A stretch of 64,000 nucleotides of DNA, from NCBI RefSeq assembly GCF_022965805.1, contig NC_133101.1:45402342-45466341 (forward strand), read 5' to 3'. The stretch comes from Primulina eburnea (taxonomy: Eukaryota; Streptophyta; Magnoliopsida; Lamiales; Gesneriaceae). The notes beneath the pieces were generated by a model. That model worked only from the letters and a program-made list of their open reading frames with translations, did not search any database and had not been told where the DNA came from. Below, in pieces: positions 22,049-32,122 of this stretch (positions are counted from its first letter, which is position 1; every line of letters starts with the position of its first letter). The position numbers were made by a program, and so were the translations under genes.

Positions 22049-23263
22049 CTATATCACACCATACATGATATTACCAATGGCTGACGCATATGGAATACGT
22101 GTCATCGTCTCTATCTCTTCATCAGTTTTGGGACACAAAGCTTTAGATAGAGTAATACCATGACACATTGGTGAGTATCCTCTCTTGGACTCTTCCATAG
22201 AGAATCGTTTTATAATGGTATCGATATATGTGGCTTGGGTGAGCCCCAACATCCTTTTTGATCTATCTCTATAGATTTGTATTCCCAATACAAAGGATGC
22301 TTCACCCATGTCCTTCATGGAGAATTTACTGGCTAACCATACTTTAGTTGATTGCAATAATCCTACATCATTCCCAATGAGCAGGATATCATCAACATAA
22401 AGTAATAGGAATGTCACTACACTCCCACTAACCTTCTTGTACACGCACGGTTCATCTGGATTCTTAGCAAAACCAAACTCTTTGATAGTGCTATCAAATC
22501 TGAGGTTCCAACTCCTTGACTCCTGCTTGAGACCATATATTGATCTCTGAAGTTTGCATACCTTATGCTCACTTCCTACTGATGTGTATCCCTCAGGTTG
22601 AGACATATAAATTTCTTCTTTGATGTCTCCATTGAGGAATGCAGTCTTTACATCCATTTGACATATCTCATAGTCATACCATGATGCTATGGCTAGTAGT
22701 AATCTAATGGACTTAAACATAGCAACTGGTGAAAAAGTTTCCTCATAGACAACTCCTTGCCTTTGAGTATAACCTTTTCCAAGCAGTCTTACTTTGAAGG
22801 TCACTACCTTCCCATTCGCCCCAAACTTTCTTTTGTAGATCCATTTGCACCCTATAAGAATGATTTCTTCAGGTTTATCCACCAATGTCCAGACTTGGTT
22901 TGAATACATAGAGTCCATTTTATACTGCATGGCTTCAAGCCATTTGGTAGAATCAGTATCAGATATTGCTTCTTTGAAATTCATTGGATCACATCCAACA
23001 CAACGCTCATCATGGCCTTGTTCATGAAGAAGCGTATATCTTACAGGTTGTCTAATAACCCTATCAGACCTTCTAGGAGCTTGTACTTCAACTACTAGTT
23101 GTTGGGGATTAGGTTCAACTACTACAGTTGAGGGAGTATCTTGAATTTCTTCAAGTTCTATCATCTTGCCTTTTCTATCTAATAGAAATTGCTTTTTCCA
23201 AAAAGGAGGCATTTCTTGAAACAAACACTTTTGCTTCATTGGGATGATAGAAATAATATCCAA
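22049..23263 (-). pseudogene. pol: Copia-2 reverse transcriptase domain, open for 404 codons
   Basis: This is the best preserved coding stretch of Copia-2. It begins in the segment after integrase (LLDRKGKMIELEEIQ near residues 28-42) and runs through KWLEAMQYKMDSMYSNQVW, GCKWIYKRK, MDVKTAFLNGD (first catalytic Asp), the CKLQRSIYGLKQ region and YVDDILLIGND (catalytic DD). It ends SAIGNIMYGVI at a TAG. The expected continuation towards THPDVAYALS lies beyond that stop. The same stop position occurs in Copia-3 at 57452-57454. Confidence 0.92.
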
Positions 23264-24105
23264 CAGAATTCTTTGGATATCTTACAAATTAGCACAAAGT
23301 GGATCTACTATCCAATTTGTCTCCCACTGTCTGCTTCACGTAAGCAGGACATCCCCATATTCTCATGTAAGAATACTTGGGAGTTTTACCCATCCATATC
23401 TCATATGGTGTTTTATACACTGCCTTAGTATAAACATTATTCAAAAACATTGCCGCAGTTTCAAGCGCAAAGCCCAAAACGATGTAGGCAATTTAGTGAA
23501 CCTCATCATTGATCGAACCATGTCCAACAAGGTTCGCTTACAATATTTAGAAACACCGTTCAATTGTGGTGTTGCTGGTGGAGTCCACTGTGAGAATCAC
23601 ATTCTCTTTTAGATAACCCAAAAATTCAGCACTCAAGTATTCTCCACTTCGATCAGATCGAAATGCCTTAATACTTCTTTCTAGCTGGTTTTCTACTTCA
23701 GAACTGAATTCTCTGAACCTTTCAAATGTTTCAGATTTGTGTTTCATCATATAAACATACCAATACCTCGAATGGTCATCAGTAAAGGTAACGAAGTAGG
23801 ATTGCCCATATTTTGTGCTAACACTTAGCGGGCCACAAACGTCTGTGTGGATCAAATCCAGTAGACCATGCGCACGTTCCATGTTTCCATCGAATGGAGT
23901 CTTTGTCATTTTTTCTTTTTAGACAGGATTTACAAGAAAGTAGAGAATTTATGTCTGACAAGTCAAACATGCATTCTCCCACTAGTTTGTGCAGCCTTCT
24001 TTGGGAAATGTGACATAGTCTAGCGTGCCATATTTGTGCGAGATTTGGATCATCTAACTTTCCTTTTTTGTTTGTTGTTGAAATCATGTTTACTTGGACA
24101 TTCAC
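23264..24105 (-). pseudogene. pol: Copia-2 integrase, frameshifted
   Basis: Reading the minus strand from 24105, the GAG-pre-integrase zinc region is visible (IWHARLCHIS with both His, then CKSC with both Cys). The catalytic core follows with the three DDE motifs HTDVCGPL, TFTDDHSRY and RSDRSGEYLS in two overlapping frames (23818-24105 and 23547-23909). A frame loss at about 23590 turns the expected PPATPQLNG region into STSNTTIERC. The C-terminal part resumes at 23289-23477 with TPYEIWMGKTPKYSY. It cannot make a whole protein. Confidence 0.88.
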
Positions 24106-24506
24106 TTATCATTTCCAGAACATTTCTGGCGCATATAATTTCTTATGTCCGAACTTCTTGCAGTGAAATAAATATGTTCTGACTTATCGGGCATTGTAGG
24201 CCTTTTAAGTGTCCTTCAGAGTTTGCCTTTTATTGAGTTTGTTTTTCTTGTGAGGGGCAGAACATTTATTTCCCTTACCTTGTGGGCCATTTTCCGTCTG
24301 ACGAAAGGCCCATTAGAGAAACAACAATTACTTGTTTTATGGTGATCTCATAAGTCATAAGTATATTGACTAGCTCTTCGAAAAAGGGAAATCGTATTTC
24401 CTTAATAGGCACGTAGAGTCCAATTAGCCAATTATAATCCCGAATAATATCAGCCAATTATAATTTCTAAAAGGTAGAATCCAATTGCATCCCTATGCAA
24501 CCTCCG
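24106..24506 (-). pseudogene. gag: Copia-2 gag remnant
   Basis: Only scraps of gag remain. The zinc knuckle is ruined: the region aligned with the Copia-1 CHHCKKPGHW knuckle reads as an FTAR-type frame with its first Cys codon changed to TAT and a base lost. The last gag codons (SGNDK, stop) are joined to the integrase side at 24105 without any protease. A further deletion near 24380 joins mid-gag directly to leader sequence (compare 59780 with 60415 in Copia-3). Gypsy-III then interrupts at 24507. Confidence 0.75.
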
Positions 24507-25186
24507 TGTGGGGACCCTGACGCTAATCATGTTCTTAATCATTATTGGGGACTAATTAATCAATTATAAAACAGGGTCTAATTTTTTTTCTAAATTACAC
24601 AGCGGAAACGTAATGTAATTAAACTCAAATTACATATTAAACATAACATACAATTAGTGGATGATTTACAATAATCCAACTAGGTTCAACTACATATCAG
24701 TGCTGAATCCTATGCTGCTTCGAAGCCCGGATCTCCACGCTAACTAATCTTCTCTCATCCTCTTCTTGACCCTGATCCAGCCCCACCTGTTGTCATGCAC
24801 ACATACAAAACAAGACAACAGCCGGATCACTCCGGTGAGATATGAATATCCCAGTATAAACAATGTATACATGCAATCATATAGAAGCATATACGAAAGT
24901 AGATAAGAAATATTCATAACATGTATCAAATCAGAAACATAAATCCATATCAAGCATTCAATAAACATGAATGACATAAACAATTGAAGTCAATATGTCG
25001 TATCAGACTCAACTCAACCGACGCGTCATCTCAGACTAGACTCCACTGACGCGTCGTCTCAGACTCGACTCAACTCTAACCTAGGGATCCCGATGTCTGG
25101 ATATAGGTAATTATATCGAATCTCAGTCGATAGGAATGAATCAATCCCTAAACGGCATCGATTTAATTAATATCTCCAGTGTCTGG

Positions 25187-25446
25187 GCGAATCAGCTGCA
25201 GAATTGACGACTCAGTCAATAACCCGACGAATCAGCCGGTAATTAGGCGAATCAGCCAATAATCAGACAACTCAGCCTCTAATTAAGCGAATCAGCTTAA
25301 GTTTAGACGAATCAGTCAATCACCAGACGAATCAGCCGGTGACTAGGCGAATCAGCCTATAATAAGACGAATCAGTCAATAACCCGATGAATCAGCCGGT
25401 GACTAGGCGAATCAGCCTATGACTCAACGACTCAGTAATCAATACA
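25187..25446. repeat. 20-bp minisatellite in Gypsy-III 3' LTR, 13 units
   Basis: Units follow the pattern RCGAATCAGCC plus about 9 variable bases and stay exactly in phase (12 intervals of 20 bp from 25187 to 25427). The CGAATCAGCC half is conserved and the other half varies. Confidence 0.92.
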
Positions 25447-26270
25447 TGCATTCAGTATCTAAGCAAATCAATCAATGACTAGCGAATCAGCAGTCATTAC
25501 ATGCAGTGGCTATAAATCAATAGACAACAAACATCAATCTCATCAATTACAAGAATCAATGTAATAAACTAAGTATGTGATTTAGGGAAACTCGAGTCAA
25601 ACCTTCCTCGAGTTGTGCAATCCCAACACAACATTAATTTATACCTTTCTTTCTGATACTCTGACTCGGTCGCAGTCTTGAACTCCAAGCCTGTCAATAC
25701 TCAGTCTGACAATAATGATATCGAGAGTACCGTATCAATACACCACTCAATTAATACTGGATACAAATAGAATTCAATCAAATTCTGTTTCAACAACATA
25801 ACGGCATAATCTCAATAAATTCAGCCATATCATATCAGTCAGATATCAATCCTAACGTCTTATACTCGATATCACTCCATCTTGATATCAATTCTAGACA
25901 ATCTCATTCTGAAAATCATAACAATTCCATAATCAGTCTGTTTCTTAATCTGACTTCGATTCTATGATGTCTACTGTGTCAAGAACAACATATATGAGTT
26001 CCATTCACTTCTGACATTATCATAATTTCAAGACATGTCAAAACGTAATAAAACTTACGTCCTGTAGTAACCTGCGTTGCTAGGAACTCGATACCGAAGT
26101 CGGATTCAAAATCAGACGGACGGATTTCTCGCAAAAGGCGTAAGGATTTTCTCTTTTCTTCTTCAGACCTTTTTTCAGATTGTCTAATGCTTTTTCGAAG
26201 GGATTCCATGCTATATATATATCAGTGCATGCATATCATGAGGTGTCCTCATTTTCGCACAACACGTCGC

Positions 26271-26481
26271 ACCGCGGGTGCGGTAAGTGTAAGACCGCGG
26301 GTGCGCTCATGCTTCGACAATCTTATCTATTCTGAAATTGCACGACCGCGGGTGCGGTACATTTCGAGACGCGGGTGCGGTCCATGCTAACACCGCGGGT
26401 GCGGTGAGGCTTCGGCCTCCTCTTCCCAATTTCATTAATATTGACCGCGGGAGCGGTCCTTCTTCAACTGCAGGTGCGGTC
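26271..26481. repeat. GC-rich near-palindrome array in Gypsy-III 3' LTR
   Basis: About seven copies of ACCGCGGGTGCGGT or close variants are spaced irregularly (26271, 26294, 26345, about 26368, 26392, 26444, about 26470) in otherwise AT-rich DNA. The same array is in the 5' LTR at about 31897-32108. Confidence 0.88.
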
Positions 26482-26640
26482 TTGCTTCGCATGCCCTCTT
26501 TCAAAATCTAATTTTATCAACTTAAAATCTTGGGCATTACTTTTCTCCAGCTAATTCGTTCTGTCTATAATCATTTCAATTGATGAATCAATAATTTCAG
26601 ATTAATCTCAAATTACTGTACTAACATCTCGGGCCTTACA

Positions 26641-28739
26641 TTTCTCCCCCTCTTAGATCTGAGTTCGTCCTCGAACTCATAAGTAATCAATTCAGATATG
26701 TCAGAAGATATGTATACAGAGTTTAAATCAGAAGCTCATCGCAATGAATCTGTTCTGAAATTTCAATCTCATATCAAATTCTATTTCTACAAATAGCTCT
26801 GATAAAGTCAATCTCGCAATACTGGTTATACAACATCTGTATATACCCCACTAACAGTTCGTAATAGCTCAACATCATCAGTTGTTATCGAATTTGTTTA
26901 TTCTAATCAAAGATATATTCGATCTTTAATCTCAGTTACCAACAGTCATCGTCCGACGTTGGCATATTCAGTCTGATTATCATGAGCTATTTTCATTTTC
27001 TTCTGAATTAGCTTCATCTTTTCAGTCATATCTCTGATCATGTCAGGTCGAATCTCAGGAACCTCAGAGATATCATTTCAATAAAGAGAGAATCTGTACT
27101 TCTTAACGTACAACATGTCTAATAGTGTCATTCCCATACTCATTTAATATCTGTTGTGGTATAAAAACTCACAACATGGCAATAAATCCTGCCAATTAGT
27201 GTTAAATCAAACACTACAACTCTAAGCCTATGTTCTGGAATCTGGATACTCCACTCTGACTGTCCGTCAGATAGTGAATACTATTCAGTATTCAGATATA
27301 ATCTAGTATCCAACTCTTACTGTACATTCGGTCCAATGTGCAAAACCAACTAAAATCACGGTTTAATATAATCAATTCTCAACACTCCGTGTAATCTATT
27401 TACTTTTCTGACAAAATCTCAGTCATATATCATATTTGTACATCTTCATGTACGAGTTAGCACTCGCAGACAGGATCAGTCTGTCATTCCTAACTCAACC
27501 AATACTCGATTCCGAGAGGAATGTAGTAACTTCATCACGATATCCTTGGAAATGAATCTCATTTCCATTCAGGAACCGGAAAGTTACATAACCAATCTCT
27601 TGGTTTGATTTCTTTCTGTCTTTATCTGTCTGTAATTCAGACATTTCAGTCCAAATTCTGCCATATCTAATCTCATCTGTTTCTATCAAAACATTTTCTG
27701 CTATCAGGATGCCTACTGAATCAAGTATTGCACCCTTCTGACAATCTATGTCATTTCACATTCGAAATATCGGGCATAAACAAATCAGTTATTAACATAC
27801 AATACAGTATTACTTACCAGATATTCTGATCGACACTCTGTTCTGACTATCGATATTAAGTTCGAAACATTCTAATCAACTTTTTTAAACTGCTAATGTT
27901 TCAAAATCAGCTCTGATTCGGACTGTACAATATGCTCTCCATTGTCTATTATCTGTCTCAAACACGTATTCAGAATAACATCGATATTCAATCCGATTCA
28001 AAACATGCTAAACTCATGAACCACAACTGTCTGAGACTGATGCCAACGTCAGCTGACTAATCACGGTTTAATTCTGTGAAAATCAACGCATATATCATCT
28101 TCAGATATAACACATCCTGAATGCAATCTGTCTCAATCAGGATTCACCATATCAACAGTTTCTGATATCAACTCAAAGCTAAAATCAATCTCTCTAAAAT
28201 CAGATCTAGAGTCTTATATGAGGAAAACATCAAGAACTTTCTTATCATTGATAAATCAGCCAATGATAGACTCAACTTCAGTAAATCAACTGAATACATA
28301 AGGAGTCACTCTGCTCCTTTCTGTAATAATCGAGTCATAGCTAGTACGAATATCAAAGGAATTATCAATCTAGAATTCTTATCGTACAATATTCATCCCT
28401 TGGTCATCTCAGGTCTGATTCTCACCATCTTCTGGAACTAATCTATGGTAGCTCTGTACTTGATCAGCATATCAATATCAGTAATGCAGTTCCAAAATCA
28501 TAGAACACCAGTACAATACCATCTACCACACTATCTAACTCGATCTCATTCTCATCCCACTGTAGTATACAAGATCTAACAGAAATCACTGATACAAGAT
28601 CTTTTCCCAAAGGAACAGAAACAAATACTACAGTACATAGAGACTCAACAGATAATGCATGCATCAATGCAATCTCTCAGACATAGAAGTATGTGAAGCA
28701 CCGGTATCCCTCAATACACATGCAGGAAAATCAAACAAA
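26641..28739 (-). pseudogene. Gypsy-III internal region, degenerate pol
   Basis: The 3' LTR is flanked by TTTCTCCCCCTCTT (purine tract on the minus strand, 26641-26654). Just downstream of gag on the minus strand (about 28700) a protease-like RDTGASHT can be read, but it is followed by stops. No RT, RNase H or integrase motif was found over the remaining 2 kb, where 60 to 67-codon open frames have no recognisable domain. It is either heavily decayed pol or non-coding filler. Confidence 0.55.
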
Positions 28740-29849
28740 TCAGTTACCTGCAACATCATCATCTTGTGCTTCCTGAGCCTGCTCCTCGGTCAAAGCAAAT
28801 ACTCTGACCTGCTGTCTAGGATGCTGGCCAATTGTCTGGCTTCCTCCTGGCCTCTGCTGTGACTGAGATGGTGCTGGCTGAAATGAAGGAACAGCAGCTG
28901 ATCGTCTACTTCCCTGTGCCGCTGATCCAGCTGATTCGGCTCCCTGGAATCTTTGGGAACCCCTCTGTGGACATACTCTGGAAAAATGTCCCTGTTGTTT
29001 GCAAAAATGGCAGCTACCAAGTACTCCTTGGCATTGTACAGTGGAATGTCTCCCTCCACAATTTCCGCAGTAAGCCCCGGTATAACTGTGTTGGGAACCA
29101 CTGGAACTAGAAGAACTGCCGCCAGACTTCTTAAACTGCTTTCCTCTAGCCTTCAGAAAATCTTTCCTTCCACCACTGCTACTGCCACTCTCGAATCGGG
29201 GAGGTGGTTGTTGTGGTCTCGATACTGGAGGAACAAATTCAACTCCTCTCTGCCTTATCAGGCCCGCTTCAGCGCCCTTTGCTCTATTCATGGCATCCGC
29301 AAAGTTATTCGGTCGCCCTGTGTTCACCAATGTAAAAATATCGGGATTCAAGCCATTGATGAACTGATCAGCAACGGCTTCGTCATTTTCAGACACATGT
29401 GGAGCAAACTTCAACAAGGTAGAGAACTTGGTCACATATTCTTCAATATTCAGCTGACCCTGTCTCAAGTTGGCAAACTCCGCCCCCTTGTCCTTTCTGT
29501 ACGACACTGGGAAGAATCTTTGATAAAACTCAGTTTTAAATACATCCCAAGTAATAATCTTACCTCGTTGCTCCAAGGCCCTCTTCATTGTAATCCACCA
29601 GCTTTGTGCAACATCCAGCAACTGGTGCCCAATCAATTTAATCCGGCGCTCATCATTGTACTCCAGTGAATCAAACAGCAACTCAATGCTACCTAACCAA
29701 CTCTCACACTCGACTGATGTCTCAGTACCCGTCAGAGTGGGTGGTTTGAATGACTGAAACCTCTTCAGCAAGGTTTCCATTGGAGTCGGTGTTACATCCA
29801 TTGGAGGATTCGATGTACTACCCTGTTCTGGAATTCGTCTAGGAGGCAT
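28740..29849 (-). CDS. gag: Gypsy-III gag polyprotein (intact, 369 aa)
   Basis: The protein would form the particle that packages Gypsy RNA. The start MPPRRIPEQG is the first ATG after the leader. Residues about 40-190 are the Retrotrans_gag domain (WLGSIELLFDSLEYNDERRIK, then AQSWWITMK and FYQRFFPVSYRKDKGAEF, each a family landmark). Residues 220-255 are Gly/Ser-rich with basic patches. Residues 261-293 hold a CGNC segment and a CCHC knuckle CHFCKQQGHFSRVC. The C-terminal part is Gln/Ser-rich and the frame ends at AQEAQDDDVAGN. No stop interrupts it, unlike every other gag in the window. It lies 283 bp inside the 5' LTR, after the primer site. The 238-codon plus-strand frame at 28953-29669 is its shadow. 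Confidence 0.93.
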   Translation of the reverse strand: MPPRRIPEQGSTSNPPMDVTPTPMETLLKRFQSFKPPTLTGTETSVECESWLGSIELLFDSLEYNDERRIKLIGHQLLDVAQSWWITMKRALEQRGKIITWDVFKTEFYQRFFPVSYRKDKGAEFANLRQGQLNIEEYVTKFSTLLKFAPHVSENDEAVADQFINGLNPDIFTLVNTGRPNNFADAMNRAKGAEAGLIRQRGVEFVPPVSRPQQPPPRFESGSSSGGRKDFLKARGKQFKKSGGSSSSSSGSQHSYTGAYCGNCGGRHSTVQCQGVLGSCHFCKQQGHFSRVCPQRGSQRFQGAESAGSAAQGSRRSAAVPSFQPAPSQSQQRPGGSQTIGQHPRQQVRVFALTEEQAQEAQDDDVAGN

Positions 29850-30113
29850 ATCTGAAACTCAAAAGGATTAGTAATCCAATCCAACACATCTGTTTCAATT
29901 CAGTCTCTCCTCCGATCATCTTACTGCTGATCGAGAATTAGTTCAGATTCGTTCCCAATAATACATATTACAAAATCAAATCAGATAAGTCAAGTAACAT
30001 GTATTATATAAAGCAGTAAAGAATGCTAGCAATCATAAGCAAGGAAAGAAACACATTCTACCCCGCTCACTAGCTTCTATCTCAATCTCAAGAATCTACA
30101 GTTTTAGTACCTA

Positions 30114-30127
30114 TGGCTCTGATACCA
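30114..30127 (-). other. Gypsy-III primer binding site
   Basis: The minus strand reads TGGTATCAGAGCCA, a perfect tRNA-iMet type primer site, five bases inside the 5' LTR edge at 30133. Confidence 0.93.
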
Positions 30128-30132
30128 CCTGT

Positions 30133-32122
30133 TGTGGGGACCCGGACGCTAATCATGTTCTTAATCATTATTGGGGACTAATTAATAAATTATAAAACAG
30201 GGTCTAATTTTTTTTCTAAATTACACAGCGGAAACGTAATGTAATTAAACTCAAATTACATATTAAACATAACATACAATTAGTGGATGATTTACAATAA
30301 TCCAACTAGGTTCAACTACATATCAGTGCTGAATCCTATGCTGCTTCGAAGCCCGGATCTCCACGCTAACTAATCTTCTCTCATCCTCTTCTTGACCCTG
30401 ATCCAGCCCCACCTGTTGTCATGCACACATACAAAACAAGACAACAGCCGGATAACTCCGGTGAGATATGAATATCCCAGTATAAACAATGTATACATGC
30501 AATCATATAGAAGCATATACGAAAGCAGATAAGAAATATTCATAACATGTATCAAATCAGAAACATAAATCCATATCAAGCATTCAATAAACATGAATGA
30601 CATAAACAATGTAAATCAACATGTCGTATCAGACTCAACTCAACCGACGCGTCGTCTCAGACTAGACTCCACTGATGCGTCGTCTCAGACTCGACTCAAC
30701 TCTAACCTAGGGATCCCGATGTCTGGATATAGGTAATTATATCGAATCTCAGTCGATAGGAATGAATCAATCCCTAAGCATCGATATAATTAATATCTCC
30801 AGTGTCTGGGCGAATCAGCCGCAGAATTGACGACTCAGTCAATAACCCGACGAATCAGCCGGTAATTAGGCGAATCAGCCAATAATCAGACAACTCAGCC
30901 TGTAATTAAGCGAATCAGCTTAAGTTTAGACGAATCAGTCAATCACCAGACGAATCAGCCGGTGACTAGGGGAATCAGCCTATAATAAGACGAATCAGTC
31001 AATAACCCGATGAATCAGCCGGTGACTAGGCGAATCAGCCTATGACTTAACGACTCAGTAATCAATACATGCATTCAGTATCTAAGCAAATCAATCAATG
31101 ACTAGCGAATCAGCAGTCATTACATGCAGTGGCTATAAATCAATAGACAACAAACATCAATCTCATCAATTACAAGAATCAATGTAATAAACTAAGTATG
31201 TGATTTAGGGAAACTCGAGTCAAACCTTCCTCGAGTTGTGTAATCCCAACACAACATTAATTTATACCTTTCTTTCTGATACTCTGACTCGGTCGCAGTC
31301 TTGAACTCCAAGCCTGTCAATACTCAGTCTGACAATAATGATATCGAGAGTACTGTATCAATACACCACTCAATTAATACTGGATACAAACAGAATTCAA
31401 TCAAATTCTGTTTCAACAACATAACAGCATAATCTCAATATATACAGCCATATCATATCAGTCAGATATCAATCCTAACGTCTTATACTCGATATCACTC
31501 CATCTTGATATCAATTCTAGTCAATCTCATTCTGAAAATCATAATCATTCCATAATCAGTCTGTTTCTTAATCTGACTTCGATTCTATGATGTCTACTAT
31601 GTCAAGAACAACATATATGAGTTCCATTCACTTCTGACATTATCATAATTTCAAGACATGTCAAAACGTAATAAAACTTACGTCTTGTGGTAACCTGCGT
31701 TGCTAGGAACTCGATACCGAAGTCGGATTCAAAATCAGACGGACGGATTTCTCGCAAAAGGCGTAAGGATTTTCTCCTTTCTTCTTCAGACCTTTTTTCA
31801 GATTGTCTAATGCTTTTTCGAAGGGATTCCATGCTATATATATATATATCAGTGCATGCATATCATGAGGTGTACTCATTTTCGCACAACACGTCGCACC
31901 GCGGGTGCGGTAAGTGTAAGACCGCGGGTGCGCTCATGCTTCGACAATCTTATCAATTCTGAAATTGCACGACCGCGGGTGCGGTACATGTCGAGACCGC
32001 GGGTGCGGTCCCTGCTAACACCGCGGGTGCGTTGAGGCTTCGGCCTCCTCTTCCCAATTTCATTAATATTGACCGCGGGAGCGGTCCTTCTTCAACTGCA
32101 GGTGCGGTCTTGCTTCGCATGC
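30133..32122 (-). repeat. Gypsy-III 5' LTR, truncated
   Basis: It matches 24507 to about 26494 with scattered differences (around 30 noticed by eye). The 20-bp array is present at 30810-31069 with 13 units, in the same phase. It breaks off at CTTCGCATGC and runs straight into Copia-2 LTR sequence (GCACTAGAAATTG). Confidence 0.9.
30810..31069. repeat. 20-bp minisatellite in Gypsy-III 5' LTR, 13 units
   Basis: This is the counterpart of 25187-25446, with the same unit number and order and a few substitutions. The unit count has not changed since insertion. Confidence 0.9.

Larger units (their letters stand above)
24507..26640 (-). repeat. Gypsy-III 3' LTR
   Basis: Boundaries come from comparison with 30133-32122 and from the adjacent purine tract. 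It carries a 13-unit 20-bp tandem repeat (25187-25446) and an array of ACCGCGGGTGCGGT-type near-palindromes (26271-26481). The last 140 bp or so are absent from the other LTR because of the deletion there. Confidence 0.9.
24507..32122 (-). mobile_element. gag: Gypsy-III, gag-only Ty3/Gypsy element nested in Copia-2
   Basis: This minus-strand element has a 2134-bp 3' LTR (24507-26640, TGTGGGGACC to GGGCCTTACA), an internal region of 3.5 kb and a 5' LTR from 30133 that is cut at 32121-32122. The primer site lies at 30114-30127 and the polypurine tract at 26641-26654. Gag is open but pol is reduced to unrecognisable or degenerate sequence. The architecture resembles reported TR-GAG elements (terminal repeats plus gag only). 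The right end was deleted together with neighbouring Copia-2 sequence. Confidence 0.9.

Noticed and set aside
25187..25446. CRISPR-like array of short repeats
   Set aside because: Units are contiguous at 20 bp with no unique spacers, and they lie in both LTRs of a plant Gypsy element.
28953..29669. 238-codon plus-strand open frame
   Set aside because: It is antisense to the intact Gypsy-III gag, which has clear gag and zinc-knuckle motifs.
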